DNA of 64,000 nucleotides from an uncultured Clostridia bacterium (lineage in GTDB: Bacteria; Bacillota; Clostridia; Christensenellales; Pumilibacteraceae): contig CAMWMF010000004.1 in NCBI GenBank assembly GCA_947175335.1, positions 62,001-126,000 of the forward strand. The letters run 5' to 3'. Made by a program: the position numbers and the translations under genes. Numbering within the stretch: the first letter of the stretch is position 1; the number at the start of each line of letters is the position of its first letter. Under the pieces are notes generated by a model, which made no database searches, had not been told where the DNA came from, and worked only from the letters and a program-made list of their open reading frames with translations. Shown piece after piece: positions 27,378 to 38,300 of the stretch.

Positions 27378-28950
27378 CATTACAAAAATAGCAATATTCG
27401 GCGGCAGCTTCAATCCGCCGCACTACGGACATGTGGATATCGTAAAAAACTTGGAAAAGAATTTCGACCGCGTTATAGTAATGCCGTCGTATATTTCGCC
27501 GTTCAAGCAGGACAGCCAAGGCGACACGGCACGTTACACGTTGTGCAAAAAGGTTTTTGCCTCGCAAAAGACGGAGGTCAGCCGTTACGAAATAGCCAAA
27601 AAGGGCGTCAGTTACAGCGTTGACACCGCGGCGTATCTTGCAAAACGCATAGAAGGGCAGTTGTACTGGGTAATAGGCAGCGAGGAGATAAACCGCCTTG
27701 ACTGTTGGCGCGATATAGACAAGCTTAAAACGCTTGTAACGTTCTACGTGGTAAAGCGCCCCAACTACAAGATTGACGAGAACGCGCTTAAAGCGCTTAA
27801 AAAGCGCAAGATAAAAATCAAGCTTGCGCCGTTCTCCGGGTTGGATATATCTTCTACCGAAACCAAAATCGATATCGCGTTTGGCCGGCCCAATAAGTAC
27901 TTGCCGTCCGTCGTATACGACGCTGTTGTTAAAAAGGGCATGTTCAATCCGTACGGAAAGTATGTGCAGGCGCTGTATCGTTACGGTCTTACATCCAAGC
28001 GTATACGGCACACGCATGGCACGGCTGTGCGCGGCATGGAGCTTGCCAAAATGTACGGCGCGTCTGTCAACGACGCCGTAATAGCGTGTATCCTTCACGA
28101 CATAGCAAAAACCGAGAATCCCAATAAATACGCGGATAAAATAGATATTTCCGAATATCCGCAGGATACCGTGCACGCACCGATAGGCGCGTATATAGCG
28201 CAGCAAGAGTTCGGCGTTTCGGACGAAATCGCGCAAGCCATACGCCTTCACTCCATGGCGGATGCCGACATGACGGTGCTTGACGAAATCGTCTATCTTG
28301 CGGACAAGACCGAGCGCGGACGGGCGTACAAAACTCTCGACTACGTGCGGTACTTGTGCGAGGTCGACCGCGAGCTTGCCATGCAGTACGCGCTAAACGA
28401 AATAAATTCGCTAGAATGGGCGGAGCATAACGAATTTTCGCTGCGTGCTATAAACTACTATGAACACATTTGCCACGGCAAGGAATATCCAGCCGCGCCC
28501 GAATATGCGCCCGCCGTCGAAATTCCGTTGCCCGAAGCTAACGTCGAGCACGAGCAGCCGCAGCAAAAACCCGAAAATCGTAAAAAAGAATTTGTGCCGT
28601 CGGGCGACGAAATTAAAGATATAGCGACGGTTGCGGCGGGCGAGCTCAGCTTGCACAAGGCGCGCAACGTGGATATAGTAAGCCTTAACGGCAAGACGAT
28701 AGTAGCCGATTATTTTGTAATCGCTTCCGCGTCGTCCAGTACGGCTGTCAAGGCGCTTATGGGCTATGTAGAGGACAAGCTTACCAAACAGTTCGGAATA
28801 AACCCCACTAAGCGCGACATAAATACAGAATGGATAGCGCTCGATTACGGCGGCGTGATTATCCACATATTCACCGACAAAATGCGCGAGTTCTACAATA
28901 TAGAACGACTTTGGTCGGACGGAAATAATATAGAGCGGTACGAGGATTAA
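27367..28950 (+). CDS. Fusion of nicotinate-nucleotide adenylyltransferase (NadD), YqeK-type HD domain and ribosomal silencing factor RsfS
   Basis: GGSFNPPHYGHVD (NadD); RHTHGTA...CILHDIAK...IRLHSMADADM (HD/YqeK); ADYFVIASASSSTAVKAL...WIALDYGGVIIHIFTDKMREFYNIERLWSDG (RsfS). Confidence 0.93.
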   Translation: MKNNITKIAIFGGSFNPPHYGHVDIVKNLEKNFDRVIVMPSYISPFKQDSQGDTARYTLCKKVFASQKTEVSRYEIAKKGVSYSVDTAAYLAKRIEGQLYWVIGSEEINRLDCWRDIDKLKTLVTFYVVKRPNYKIDENALKALKKRKIKIKLAPFSGLDISSTETKIDIAFGRPNKYLPSVVYDAVVKKGMFNPYGKYVQALYRYGLTSKRIRHTHGTAVRGMELAKMYGASVNDAVIACILHDIAKTENPNKYADKIDISEYPQDTVHAPIGAYIAQQEFGVSDEIAQAIRLHSMADADMTVLDEIVYLADKTERGRAYKTLDYVRYLCEVDRELAMQYALNEINSLEWAEHNEFSLRAINYYEHICHGKEYPAAPEYAPAVEIPLPEANVEHEQPQQKPENRKKEFVPSGDEIKDIATVAAGELSLHKARNVDIVSLNGKTIVADYFVIASASSSTAVKALMGYVEDKLTKQFGINPTKRDINTEWIALDYGGVIIHIFTDKMREFYNIERLWSDGNNIERYED

Positions 28951-28952
28951 CA

Positions 28953-29834
28953 GTGCAATTCGAAGCCGATTTAATCAAATTATTGCAGCGGGCGTCCAAC
29001 GGCTTTACCGACGCGGTGTTTTTGGGCATTTCTCAGCTGGGCACGGAGCTTGCGTTTTTGGCAATTGCCGTCGTGCTGTACTGGGTTTTGGACAAGCGGT
29101 ATGCGTACAGGTTTTTCAATGTTTATATTTTGGGCGTTGCAATCACAAACTTTTTAAAGCTCGGCTTCAAACGCACGCGCCCGTTCAACGCATACGACGT
29201 GCGCAGTATAGGCGATCCCGAGCCAACGTATTCATTCCCGTCGGGACATACGGAAAGCATAGCGTCCATTTCCACACTTCTCACAATCAAGTACGGACAA
29301 AAAAGCAAAGCCGTGCCCATTGTATGCATAGCCGCAACACTGCTTGTCATGCTGTCGCGTATGTACTTGGGACAGCACTATTTGTCGGACGTTTTTTGCG
29401 GTCTTACCGTGGGCGTGTTTTGCGCCATAGCGTTTAACGCGCTGTTATCGCTGTTCGGCGATAAAGAAGAACTGTTTATAATCCCGAACATAATAGTGTC
29501 GGTAATAATCATTTCCGTGCTGGCGGGCGTAGGTATGCTTAACAGTCCGAGCGGCGCGGATATACTCAAAGGCCTTGGCGCGTTTGTGGCGTTCGATATA
29601 GGCTACTTCGTGGAAAAGCGTTACGTCAAGTACGACGTGGCAAGCAACAGACTTTGGTGGACTGTAGCATTGCGGCTTGTCGTCGGGCTGGGCGTGGCGG
29701 TAGGCATACAACAGGGCTTCAAGCTGTTTTTGCCGCAAAGCATTCCCATGCTGTACTGCTTTTTGCGGTATTTCCTCATGGCGGCATGGGCGGCGCTGGC
29801 AGCTCCCGCACTGTTCAAAAAGCTTAAAATATAG
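28953..29834 (+). CDS. PAP2-family phosphatase
   Basis: KLGFKRTRPF, FPSGHTES, SRMYLGQHYLSDV; multiple TMs. Confidence 0.92.
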   Translation: MQFEADLIKLLQRASNGFTDAVFLGISQLGTELAFLAIAVVLYWVLDKRYAYRFFNVYILGVAITNFLKLGFKRTRPFNAYDVRSIGDPEPTYSFPSGHTESIASISTLLTIKYGQKSKAVPIVCIAATLLVMLSRMYLGQHYLSDVFCGLTVGVFCAIAFNALLSLFGDKEELFIIPNIIVSVIIISVLAGVGMLNSPSGADILKGLGAFVAFDIGYFVEKRYVKYDVASNRLWWTVALRLVVGLGVAVGIQQGFKLFLPQSIPMLYCFLRYFLMAAWAALAAPALFKKLKI

Positions 29835-30269
29835 GTGCGTATGCAAACGACAACTTACATAATAAAATCGCCTAAAAAGATGGAAAGCTTCGGCAAGCAC
29901 CTTGCGCGCGAATTGTCGGGCGGGGATATAATTTTGCTGACGGGCGAGCTTGGCGCGGGCAAAACCGTGTTGTGCAAGGGAATAGCCAAAGGCCTGAGCG
30001 TTAAGGCGCAGGTTGTTTCTCCGACGTTTACCATAATGAACGAATACTTCGGCGGGGTTTATAAGTTTTGCCACTTTGACGCATATAGACTGGAAAGCGC
30101 GGACGAGGCGGCGGAGGCCGGACTTACCGACTTTTTCGGCGCGGACGACACCGTTTGCGCAGTGGAGTGGTGGCAAAACATAAAAGATATGTTTGACGGC
30201 TGCCGCACAATCAAGATTACGATAAACAAGATAGACGACAAAAAGAGAGAGGTGACGGTGGAAAAATGA
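29835..30269 (+). CDS. tsaE: tRNA t6A biosynthesis ATPase TsaE
   Basis: LLTGELGAGKTVLCKGIAKGL, SPTFTIMNEY, HFDAYRL. Confidence 0.95.
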   Translation: MRMQTTTYIIKSPKKMESFGKHLARELSGGDIILLTGELGAGKTVLCKGIAKGLSVKAQVVSPTFTIMNEYFGGVYKFCHFDAYRLESADEAAEAGLTDFFGADDTVCAVEWWQNIKDMFDGCRTIKITINKIDDKKREVTVEK

Positions 30270-30886
30270 AAAGCTATTTGATGATAGATACCGCCGAGGG
30301 TACGCGCGCACTGCTGTTTAGCGGCGGCGAATACTATTACGACGAGAATTTGAAAAACGCCGGCTCGGAAACACTCATGCCTATGATAGACGGACTGCTG
30401 AAAAAAGCGGGCGCTACTCTTAACGATATCGATATATTCGGCGCGTGCGTAGGCCCGGGCTCGTTTACGGGGCTGCGTATAGGGCTGACTACTATAAAAA
30501 CGTTTTGCTATTCGCTCGGCAAGCCGTGCTTTGGCGTAAACAATTTGCGACTCAATTCATATAACAATAACAGCGACAAGGTTATTTCGGTAGCCGACGC
30601 GGGCAACAAGGTGTGCTACGTCGCTAGGTTTGACGGCGACAATACGCTTGATCCCGCGACATGCATGACGCTGGACGACGCATTAAAGTTTGTCAATGCG
30701 CACAAGGATTACGCCGTATCCACCGACAACAAGCTGGCAGGCATATTTACCGGAACGGTAGGCATTGGCATGCGCGAAATGAAGATTGCCGCGGAAAAGC
30801 ATATGGCAGAAGTGCTAGACCAAAAGGAGCTGTTGCCGCTGTATATACGCAAGGCACAGCCCGAACGCGGTGAGGGCGATTTGTGA
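30266..30886 (+). CDS. tsaB: tRNA t6A biosynthesis protein TsaB
   Basis: MIDTAEGTRALLF, GPGSFTGLRIGLTTIKTF. Confidence 0.95.
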   Translation: MKSYLMIDTAEGTRALLFSGGEYYYDENLKNAGSETLMPMIDGLLKKAGATLNDIDIFGACVGPGSFTGLRIGLTTIKTFCYSLGKPCFGVNNLRLNSYNNNSDKVISVADAGNKVCYVARFDGDNTLDPATCMTLDDALKFVNAHKDYAVSTDNKLAGIFTGTVGIGMREMKIAAEKHMAEVLDQKELLPLYIRKAQPERGEGDL

Positions 30887-31323
30887 TTAGCGGCACTGTA
30901 ACGGTGCGCAAGGCCGAACGCCGTGACGCGCACAATATCGCGGCGGCAGAGCAGGCGTACATAGACTGTCCGTGGACGGAAAACCAAATAGCCGAAGAAA
31001 TATCAAGCGGTGCCATATTTTTGGTCGCGGAAGCAAACGGCGAGTTTTGCGGATACGTGTCCGGCGAGGTTACTGCCGACGAGTGCGAAATATCCAATAT
31101 CGCCGTAACGGAACAGTATAGGCGAATGGGCGTAGGCAAAACGCTTCTTACGTCGCTGTTGAACGAGCTTACGGTTCGCGGCGTACACAGCGTATTCTTG
31201 CTTGTACGCGACGGAAACGTGCCCGCTACGGCACTTTACCAAAGTCTTGGGTTTACACGCGTAGGGCAGAGAAAAAACTACTACAAAGGAAAAGACGCGC
31301 TGATTATGCGACTAAATTTGTAG
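30883..31323 (+). CDS. rimI: Ribosomal protein S18 alanine N-acetyltransferase-like GNAT
   Basis: EISNIAVTEQYRRMGVGKTLLTSL, ATALYQSLGFTRVGQRKNYY; tsaE-tsaB-rimI context. Confidence 0.92.
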   Translation: MISGTVTVRKAERRDAHNIAAAEQAYIDCPWTENQIAEEISSGAIFLVAEANGEFCGYVSGEVTADECEISNIAVTEQYRRMGVGKTLLTSLLNELTVRGVHSVFLLVRDGNVPATALYQSLGFTRVGQRKNYYKGKDALIMRLNL

Positions 31324-31331
31324 GAAGTGTA

Positions 31332-32048
31332 TTGTTTATGGAAACGACTGTGGACGGAGTGCGGTGCGAGTACGAAATGTGCCGCGCACATGACGATACA
31401 AATACAGTCGTTTTGTTTTTGCACGGCTGGGGCGGAGACTTGCGCTCGTTTGCGGGTGCGTACAAAGCGGCCTCCGACTGGGGTGTAAATTGCGTAAACT
31501 TTGCGTTCCCCAAAAAGGTGCCGAGCAGCTGGGGCGTATACGAATACGCCGCGTGCGTGCGCGACTTTATGTTGGAGCAGGGCATAGAAAAACCGATAAT
31601 AGTCGGGCACAGCTTCGGCGGGCGGGTTGCTATCATACTCGCTGCGCAGGGCTTGGCGCAAAAAATAATGCTTGTGGATAGCGCGGGGCTTAAACCGAAG
31701 TTCAGTCTTAAAAAGAAAATACGTATTGCGCGTTATCATCATAGGGTTAAGCGTGGCAAATCCCTTGACGGATTCGGTTCAACCGATTATAATAAAGTAG
31801 ATACGGATATGCGCGGCGTGTTTGTGCGCATAGTCAACACTCATTTGGATAGGCTGCTACCGTATATCAAGTGCCAAACGCTTATATTTTGGGGCAAGCG
31901 CGACCGCGACACTCCGCCGTATATGGCCAAGCGTTTGCTACGCGGTATAGAAAACAGCTTGCTCATAATGACGGACGGCGGACACTATTCGTATATAGAC
32001 TGTAAGTACAAGTTCACATTACAGCTAAAAAACTTCGTAACGGAATAA
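31332..32048 (+). CDS. Alpha/beta hydrolase
   Basis: VLFLHGWGGDLRSF, IIVGHSFGGRVAIILA, C-terminal GGHYSY. Confidence 0.9.
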   Translation: MFMETTVDGVRCEYEMCRAHDDTNTVVLFLHGWGGDLRSFAGAYKAASDWGVNCVNFAFPKKVPSSWGVYEYAACVRDFMLEQGIEKPIIVGHSFGGRVAIILAAQGLAQKIMLVDSAGLKPKFSLKKKIRIARYHHRVKRGKSLDGFGSTDYNKVDTDMRGVFVRIVNTHLDRLLPYIKCQTLIFWGKRDRDTPPYMAKRLLRGIENSLLIMTDGGHYSYIDCKYKFTLQLKNFVTE

Positions 32049-32052
32049 GCAT

Positions 32053-33621
32053 ATGGAATTTTATATCTCTGTCGCTGCTCTCGGAGTTGCGGCAATACTG
32101 TCGGCGATAATAAGCATACCGATGCTGAAAATCATACAGCTGTCGGGCTACAAGGCACACGGCGTTTTCGGCTGGTGGAAAAGCACAAATTACGACGTGC
32201 TTATCCGATATTCCGCGCTCATGCTGTTTTCGTTCATTACAGAGATAATTTATATCACTTGTTTTTCGGCATTCGAATGGGCGCGGTACTGCGCAGTGGC
32301 GTTCTATTGCATCTTCGCAATAGTTTTTGTAGTAGCAGTACGGCGCAACGGCGCAAACAAAATCAAGTTCACAGGTCGTATGATACGGCTGTTTATCGTA
32401 AACCTTATATTACTGCTTGCGGTGGGTGGTGCGATTGCGCTTGCAACGTACTATTCGGTGTATTGCCAAACGCTTACCGCGGCAATGGGTATAGCCGTTC
32501 CGTTTGTGGCGTTGCTTGCCAACTTAATTACTTATCCGTTTGAAAAGCTAAACAATCATAAATACGTTAAACGCGCCAAAAACAAGCTGAAAGAACAGTC
32601 GCCCATAGTTATAGGCATAACCGGCAGCTACGGCAAGACAACGGCAAAGAATTTGCTTAAAGCTATGCTGGAAGCAAAGTACACCGTGCTTGCCACTCCG
32701 GGCAGCTACAACACGCCTATGGGCGTATGCAAGACTGTAAACAACAGCCTTAACGGCGAGCAAGTATTTATTGCCGAGCTGGGCGCACGCTATAAGGGCG
32801 ACATCAAGGAACTGTGCGACATAGTAAATCCCGCCTACGGAATTATAACCGCGGTGGGCGATATGCACGCCGAAACAATGGGAACAAGAGCGGACATAGC
32901 CAACGTAAAGTACGAGCTTGCGGCGACGCTTCCCGATAACGGTGTGCTTGCACTAAACGGATATAACGAGGATTGCAAAGCGCTTGCAGAGCGTAAGCCC
33001 GCTTGCAAAACGGTTGTATCGGGCGACGGCGTAGCGTACGAAAATCTTGTTATAGACGGGCGTGGCACAAGCTTTTGCTTGGTAGCGGGCGATAAGCGGA
33101 AAGATATTACCGCAAAGCTTTTGGGCGCGCACATAGCCGAAACGGTGTGCGTGTGCGCGGCAATCGCTTTGGAATTGGGTGTGTCGCTTGACGATATCGC
33201 CGCGGCAGTGGAAAAGGCACAGCCCGTCGAACACAGATTGCAGCTGCTGGAAAGCGGCAGTGCCGTGACGGTTATAGACGATGCGTTCAACGCCAACCCG
33301 ATTGGCGCAAAAAACGCGCTGGACGTGTTAAAATGCTTTGAAGGCACTAAGGTGATTATAACCCCGGGGTTTGTCGAGTTAGGCGCACTGGAAAAGCCTA
33401 GCAACGTCGAACTGGGCAAACAAATATCCGCAGTGTGCGACTACGCTTTTCTTGTCGGCTCTCGTGCCGAGGACATAAAAAGCGGCGCGGTAAAGAACGG
33501 AATGGATGATAGTAAAATCACGATATTCGCATCGCGCAATGCTGCGGTGGAAGCATTAAAGGAAATCGACGGCAACAAGGTCGTGCTGTTCGAAAACGAT
33601 TTGCCCGACAACATAGTGTAG
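32053..33621 (+). CDS. MurF-like Mur ligase with N-terminal polytopic membrane domain
   Basis: About 5 TM helices in first ~165 aa; GITGSYGKTTAKNLL, VFIAELGARYKGDI, EHRLQLL, VIDDAFNANPIG. Confidence 0.85.
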   Translation: MEFYISVAALGVAAILSAIISIPMLKIIQLSGYKAHGVFGWWKSTNYDVLIRYSALMLFSFITEIIYITCFSAFEWARYCAVAFYCIFAIVFVVAVRRNGANKIKFTGRMIRLFIVNLILLLAVGGAIALATYYSVYCQTLTAAMGIAVPFVALLANLITYPFEKLNNHKYVKRAKNKLKEQSPIVIGITGSYGKTTAKNLLKAMLEAKYTVLATPGSYNTPMGVCKTVNNSLNGEQVFIAELGARYKGDIKELCDIVNPAYGIITAVGDMHAETMGTRADIANVKYELAATLPDNGVLALNGYNEDCKALAERKPACKTVVSGDGVAYENLVIDGRGTSFCLVAGDKRKDITAKLLGAHIAETVCVCAAIALELGVSLDDIAAAVEKAQPVEHRLQLLESGSAVTVIDDAFNANPIGAKNALDVLKCFEGTKVIITPGFVELGALEKPSNVELGKQISAVCDYAFLVGSRAEDIKSGAVKNGMDDSKITIFASRNAAVEALKEIDGNKVVLFENDLPDNIV

Positions 33622-34356
33622 GTGAACAAACAGATGAAAAGAACGGTACTCATAACCGGCGGCGCACGCGGCATAGGCAGGCAAATGGCGATTGACTTCG
33701 GCAATGCCGGATATAACGTGATTATCAATTACAATAAGTCGGAAAAGCAGGCTATGGAGCTTGTAAACGAGCTTAACGCCAAGGAAATAGCGTGCCAAGC
33801 CATACAAGCCGATATATCGGATGCAAAGCAGGTACAAGCTATGCACGATAAGATTGCGTTTGGACACGTGGATACGCTTATCAACAACGCAGGTATAGCG
33901 CATATAGGCTTGTTGCAAACGGATAGCGAAGAGGACTTCGACAGGGTAATAGGCGTGGACTTAAAGGGCGTATGGCTGGCTACGCGTGCGTTTTTGCCAG
34001 ATATGGTACAAAACGGGTTCGGCAGGATAATAAACATCAGCTCGTTTTGGTCGGAGCGTGGATCGAGTACGGAAACTGCGTACTCTGCAGCCAAGGCCGG
34101 TGTAAACGGACTTACCAAAGCGCTTTCCCGCGAGGTAGGACTTGCAAACGTGACTGTAAACGCTATTATAGCGGGTTTGATTGCAACGGAGATGAACGAC
34201 AACGTGCCGCCAGACGCGCTTATAAAAATAGTCGATAATACGCCCGTACAGCGCATAGGCAGACCGGAGGACATAAGCCACGCCGCGCTTTTCCTTGCAG
34301 AAGAAAAATCGTCCTTTATCAACGGCGCACTGCTTCACGTTGACGGCGGATATTAA
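33622..34356 (+). CDS. SDR-family oxidoreductase (FabG-like)
   Basis: LITGGARGIGRQMA, INNAGIA, YSAAKAGVNGLTKAL, C-terminal HVDGGY. Confidence 0.92.
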   Translation: MNKQMKRTVLITGGARGIGRQMAIDFGNAGYNVIINYNKSEKQAMELVNELNAKEIACQAIQADISDAKQVQAMHDKIAFGHVDTLINNAGIAHIGLLQTDSEEDFDRVIGVDLKGVWLATRAFLPDMVQNGFGRIINISSFWSERGSSTETAYSAAKAGVNGLTKALSREVGLANVTVNAIIAGLIATEMNDNVPPDALIKIVDNTPVQRIGRPEDISHAALFLAEEKSSFINGALLHVDGGY

Positions 34357-34360
34357 TTTT

Positions 34361-34515
34361 AATTAAGAATTAAGAATGCAGAATTAAGAATTATAATAAG
34401 GTTGAGATACTTCGCTGCGCTCAGTATGACAAAAAGAGATTGATTAAATGTGCCAATACTTTTGTTACTCTGAGCAAGCGCATAGTGCGCGGTGAAGAGT
34501 TTCAACCTTTTTAAC
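34361..34515. repeat. MITE-like imperfect palindromic element, copy 1
   Basis: AATTAAGAATTAAGAATGCAGAATTAAGAATT followed by GGTTGAGATACTTCGCTGCGCTCAGTATGAC...ACTCTGAGC...GTGAAGAGTTTCAACC. Confidence 0.75.
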
Positions 34516-34604
34516 TGCTTGTATTTTTGTGTTCAATATGATATAATGGCTGTACGCTACGAAGCAATCGCGTGCGATTATAAACGATAATTTATAAAAT
34601 AGAG

Positions 34605-35162
34605 GTGTTTGTTATGCGCGGAGCATTACTGTCCGTATTGCCTATACTTATAGCTATGATAGTTGTAAATTTAGTTATGTCTTACATTGCTCCGCGTTTA
34701 AAGAAACGCGAAGAAAAAGACAATAAAAACGCGGCGGCACAAAGAGAAGTGCGTACAGACAAAGCACTCTCTTTGTTTTATAAAATCGCAGTAGTTTTTA
34801 TCACATTGGTATGTTTGGCGTTTTTTATTTTTTTTATGATACCGCAAGCGCGCGAGGCATTGGAAGATGATGGTATAACATTACTTATAATTTTCGGTAT
34901 ATGTCTTGTTGCAATTTATATTTCTACATGGGTAATGTTAAGACAGGTAAAATACAATGATCAATACTGCGAATACATAAACGCATTAGGACTTAGAAAA
35001 AGGTTCGCGTATGAGGATATAATCAAAGTTAAATATTCATTAGGCATTGTTCGCGTGAGTACAGCCAAAAAGAGTTTTATAATATTCAAGACTTTTGCAG
35101 GCTGTGGCGAGTTTGTCGCATTTATAAAAGAAAAGAATCCCAACGTAACTATTATAATATAA
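34605..35162 (+). CDS. Membrane protein with C-terminal PH-like domain
   Basis: 185 aa, three TM helices, soluble tail. Start more likely ATG 34614. Confidence 0.5.
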   Translation: MFVMRGALLSVLPILIAMIVVNLVMSYIAPRLKKREEKDNKNAAAQREVRTDKALSLFYKIAVVFITLVCLAFFIFFMIPQAREALEDDGITLLIIFGICLVAIYISTWVMLRQVKYNDQYCEYINALGLRKRFAYEDIIKVKYSLGIVRVSTAKKSFIIFKTFAGCGEFVAFIKEKNPNVTIII

Positions 35163-35265
35163 AATGTAGTAATCAAAAGACACAGCAATTATCAAGAACA
35201 ATTAGTACACCGGTTCGTTGTATAAATTACAAATTTTCTTTTTAATACGTTCAATTGTACGCATT

Positions 35266-35306
35266 AAAAAAGCTCTCGAATAAAACGTTCGAGAGCTTTT
35301 TTGTTT
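35266..35306. terminator. Bidirectional terminator hairpin
   Basis: AAAAAAGCTCTCGAATAAAACGTTCGAGAGCTTTTTT between convergent genes. Confidence 0.88.
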
Positions 35307-35316
35307 TGGTTATTGA

Positions 35317-38300
35317 TTAGTCATCCAAATCTTCTGCGGGCTTTTGAGCAGGCTTTTCGGGTTCTTGCTCGGCAGGTTGTTCGACGGGTTGCTCTGTTGC
35401 TTCGTCGTCCGTATGGGCTTCCGTTTCGGACTCGTCGCCGTTTTCGGGTTGCGGTACGGGAATTTCCTCGTACAGGTCCTCGTTATTGGCCTTTTTTGCT
35501 TTGACTGTATTTTTATTTTCAGTTTGCGCTCTGAGACGTTCGATATCGTCCATAACGTCGTTGCGGTCGTACTCGGTGGAGTAGGTGACCTTGCGCTTCT
35601 TTTTGAAGTGATCGCGAACACGTACAACCACAATCAGTATGACAACCGCGATCAACGCAATGCTAAATATTATTGTCGGGATAATCCACCACTGAATTTC
35701 GCTCGACGGCGCTTCTGTATTGGAGTTGTCGGTATCGGGATTAGTCTCGGAAAGCTCGACGGCTATTACCTGTGCGTCATTGGATTTTTGAGCGGTTTCG
35801 TAATCGAGGTTGTCGATTTCGGTCATTTCGATTGCGCCGACAATCAAACGGCCTTGGATATATCCTTCTTTTTGATCGCCGCCGAATGTGATGTCTAAGC
35901 CTATGCTTCCGCCGTTGTCGCCGGTAGAGATATAGAAGGAATAGGTCTTAAAGGTTTCGTAATCGCGGCTGTCTTCGTTATTCACGTCCGCAATGGTGGT
36001 GGTGTCCTTAATGTTGGTAAACGCTGCGGACGAACCTGTAAGCGTTATGCCTGCGCCGATAGAGGTTGTATCATTGCGCACTTCGTCGGTAACGCGTACT
36101 TTAATCTTAACGTCAATGCGATAATACTTGTTGGCGACAAGCGCAAGTGAATTGTCGTAGGTGTATTTGGTGCGGTTTTTGTCGGTGTTGTAAATATACA
36201 ACATATTGCCGGTCAAGCCGTCGGCCTTGAAGCCGGGATAAATTTCCAAGCCCTTTCTGTCGTCGACGTTAAACATACCGTACTCGACGCTGCTGTTGGC
36301 AGAGGACATTTTCCATTGATAGGGAACGCCGAAGCCATCGTCATTCGCATAGGAGTAGACGTCGTAGTAGTCGAGCGAAGGTGTTGCAAAGGAGTATATG
36401 CCGTAGTTAAGGCTGCCGTGTGTGGCGACAGTGTTTTTATATTCTTGGAGCTTGGCGTTAAACTCGTCGGCCACATTACCGTCGCCCTCGGCTTTCCATT
36501 CGTTAAGCGCGGCTTGCTTTACGTAAACGTAGCCGGACGAAAGCTTTTGCTTGTTGTCAGTTCTGTCGTTCAAGCCCAACCAAATTTCGAGATAAACGGT
36601 TTGGTCGGAAAGGGGAGCGGCAAGGTAGAAGGTGTACGTCCTAAACTGCCGTTTGGTATCGGTAATGTTTTCGATAGTGGAAACAACGTTTCCGTCGGTT
36701 GTTTTAAGGACGAGCGACGCGCCGTATCCATCTACCTGACCTACCATCATATCAACGGTAAGCTTGTTAGCTGTATCGGTAGAAAGTGTTATGGAAGGCG
36801 ATTGATAGCAAAACGCCGTTTTTGTGGGGGAAGAAAGCAACAATACGTTTTGATCGTCTGCATCCGGCCTTACCACGTAGGGGATGGCGCCGCTTGCCGC
36901 AATGGCGTTGAAAGTGTCGTAGTCGGTTGGTATAATGCCGTGTACAACGTCGTCGGTATTAACCGCGGAAGGGTTAAAGCCGGTTGTGTTGACGGCGTCG
37001 GTGGTAAGGTAATTCCAATCTGCAACGGGCATAGGGAACTTGATTTCGTCCATATCGCCGACGTTGACAAAGTTGCCGTTTACGATATTTGTGGAATTTT
37101 CGGTATCGTCTATGGTGAACACGTTGCCGCCGTCCGCTTCGGACATAGCGGTATAATCGGAATATTTAAGCTCGGTAAGCGTTACGTTATCGAACATTGC
37201 AATACCGGACGACTGCGCGTCGGGTGCACCCAACCAAAGCTCGAAGCTTACGTTGTAGTCATACAGCATAGAACCGTGGATATAGATTATTTGTTCCTTC
37301 CAGCCGTAGTGTGCCTTGTCGGAGCTGTCGCCGGTAAGGTTGGTGTATTCTTTGAGTAACGTCTCTTTTTCGGCGGTGGTGTTGTTTGTAGTGAGCTTGC
37401 CTTTAATGCGTACTGAAATACCGTTGCCGTCCTCGATGTTATCATCCTTTACCCAAACGGAGAAGCGGTAATACTTAAACCGTTCTATCTTGACAAAGGG
37501 GGAAGCGACGCCTGCCGCCGCCTTGGTAAACTCGTCGCCGTTGTACGTGCTGATGACCATGATATTGGCCTCGCGCGCGCCGGCAAAGAAAGGGGATTCC
37601 TTTTTTAAGAATTCCTTGCCTTCCGCTTTGCCGTAAGGCGCCCACGGATTTTGAGAAAAGCCGTAAACGTTGTTGGCGGAGTCAAGGTCTTTGATTATCA
37701 TTTCGGAATTGTAAACATCCTTGTGAGCGGTGCCGGCAAAGGTTGCGTTTTCGTCGTACGCGTCGTAGGGGACGTTTTTGGTATTCCATTCGGTAATGTT
37801 TTGGGAGAAGGTGCCTATTTCCTTGCCGTCCGTCGTGGTGAACGACTTGGTTTCGTTAAGGTCTATAGCCATCGAGGTGCCTTTGCCGTAAACATTGTCT
37901 TTGCCTGCAAGCTTTTCAAAGCTGAGCGTTTCCGCGGCAAAGTCGAACGCCGAAATGCGCTCGGCCTTGACGTCATCGAAAAATACGTAGCCATGCGCAG
38001 GACGCACTGACGTATCGGGGTCTTCATCGTCGCCTGTTACTGCGTCGCCCAAGCCCAAGCTGAGGCGTACCGTCTTGGACAGGGAAGCGGACGTGCGCAC
38101 GTAAAGAGAGTATTTGACCCAACCGTAATTGTTGGTCGCGTCAAGCTCGAGCTTGTTGTCGTCGTTGTAATTGTCTTTTACCGTGTCGATATTGTTAAAC
38201 GCAAAGTACTGGCCGAGACCGGTAAGCTTGACCGTTGCGCCCGTTTGCGCGGCAAAGCTACCCGTTTTTACCCACACCGAAAAGCGGTAGAAGGAGTTGG

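Noticed and set aside
36316-37359. 347-aa plus-strand ORF
   Set aside because: Antisense to the large surface protein, which has a signal peptide and TM; spurious.
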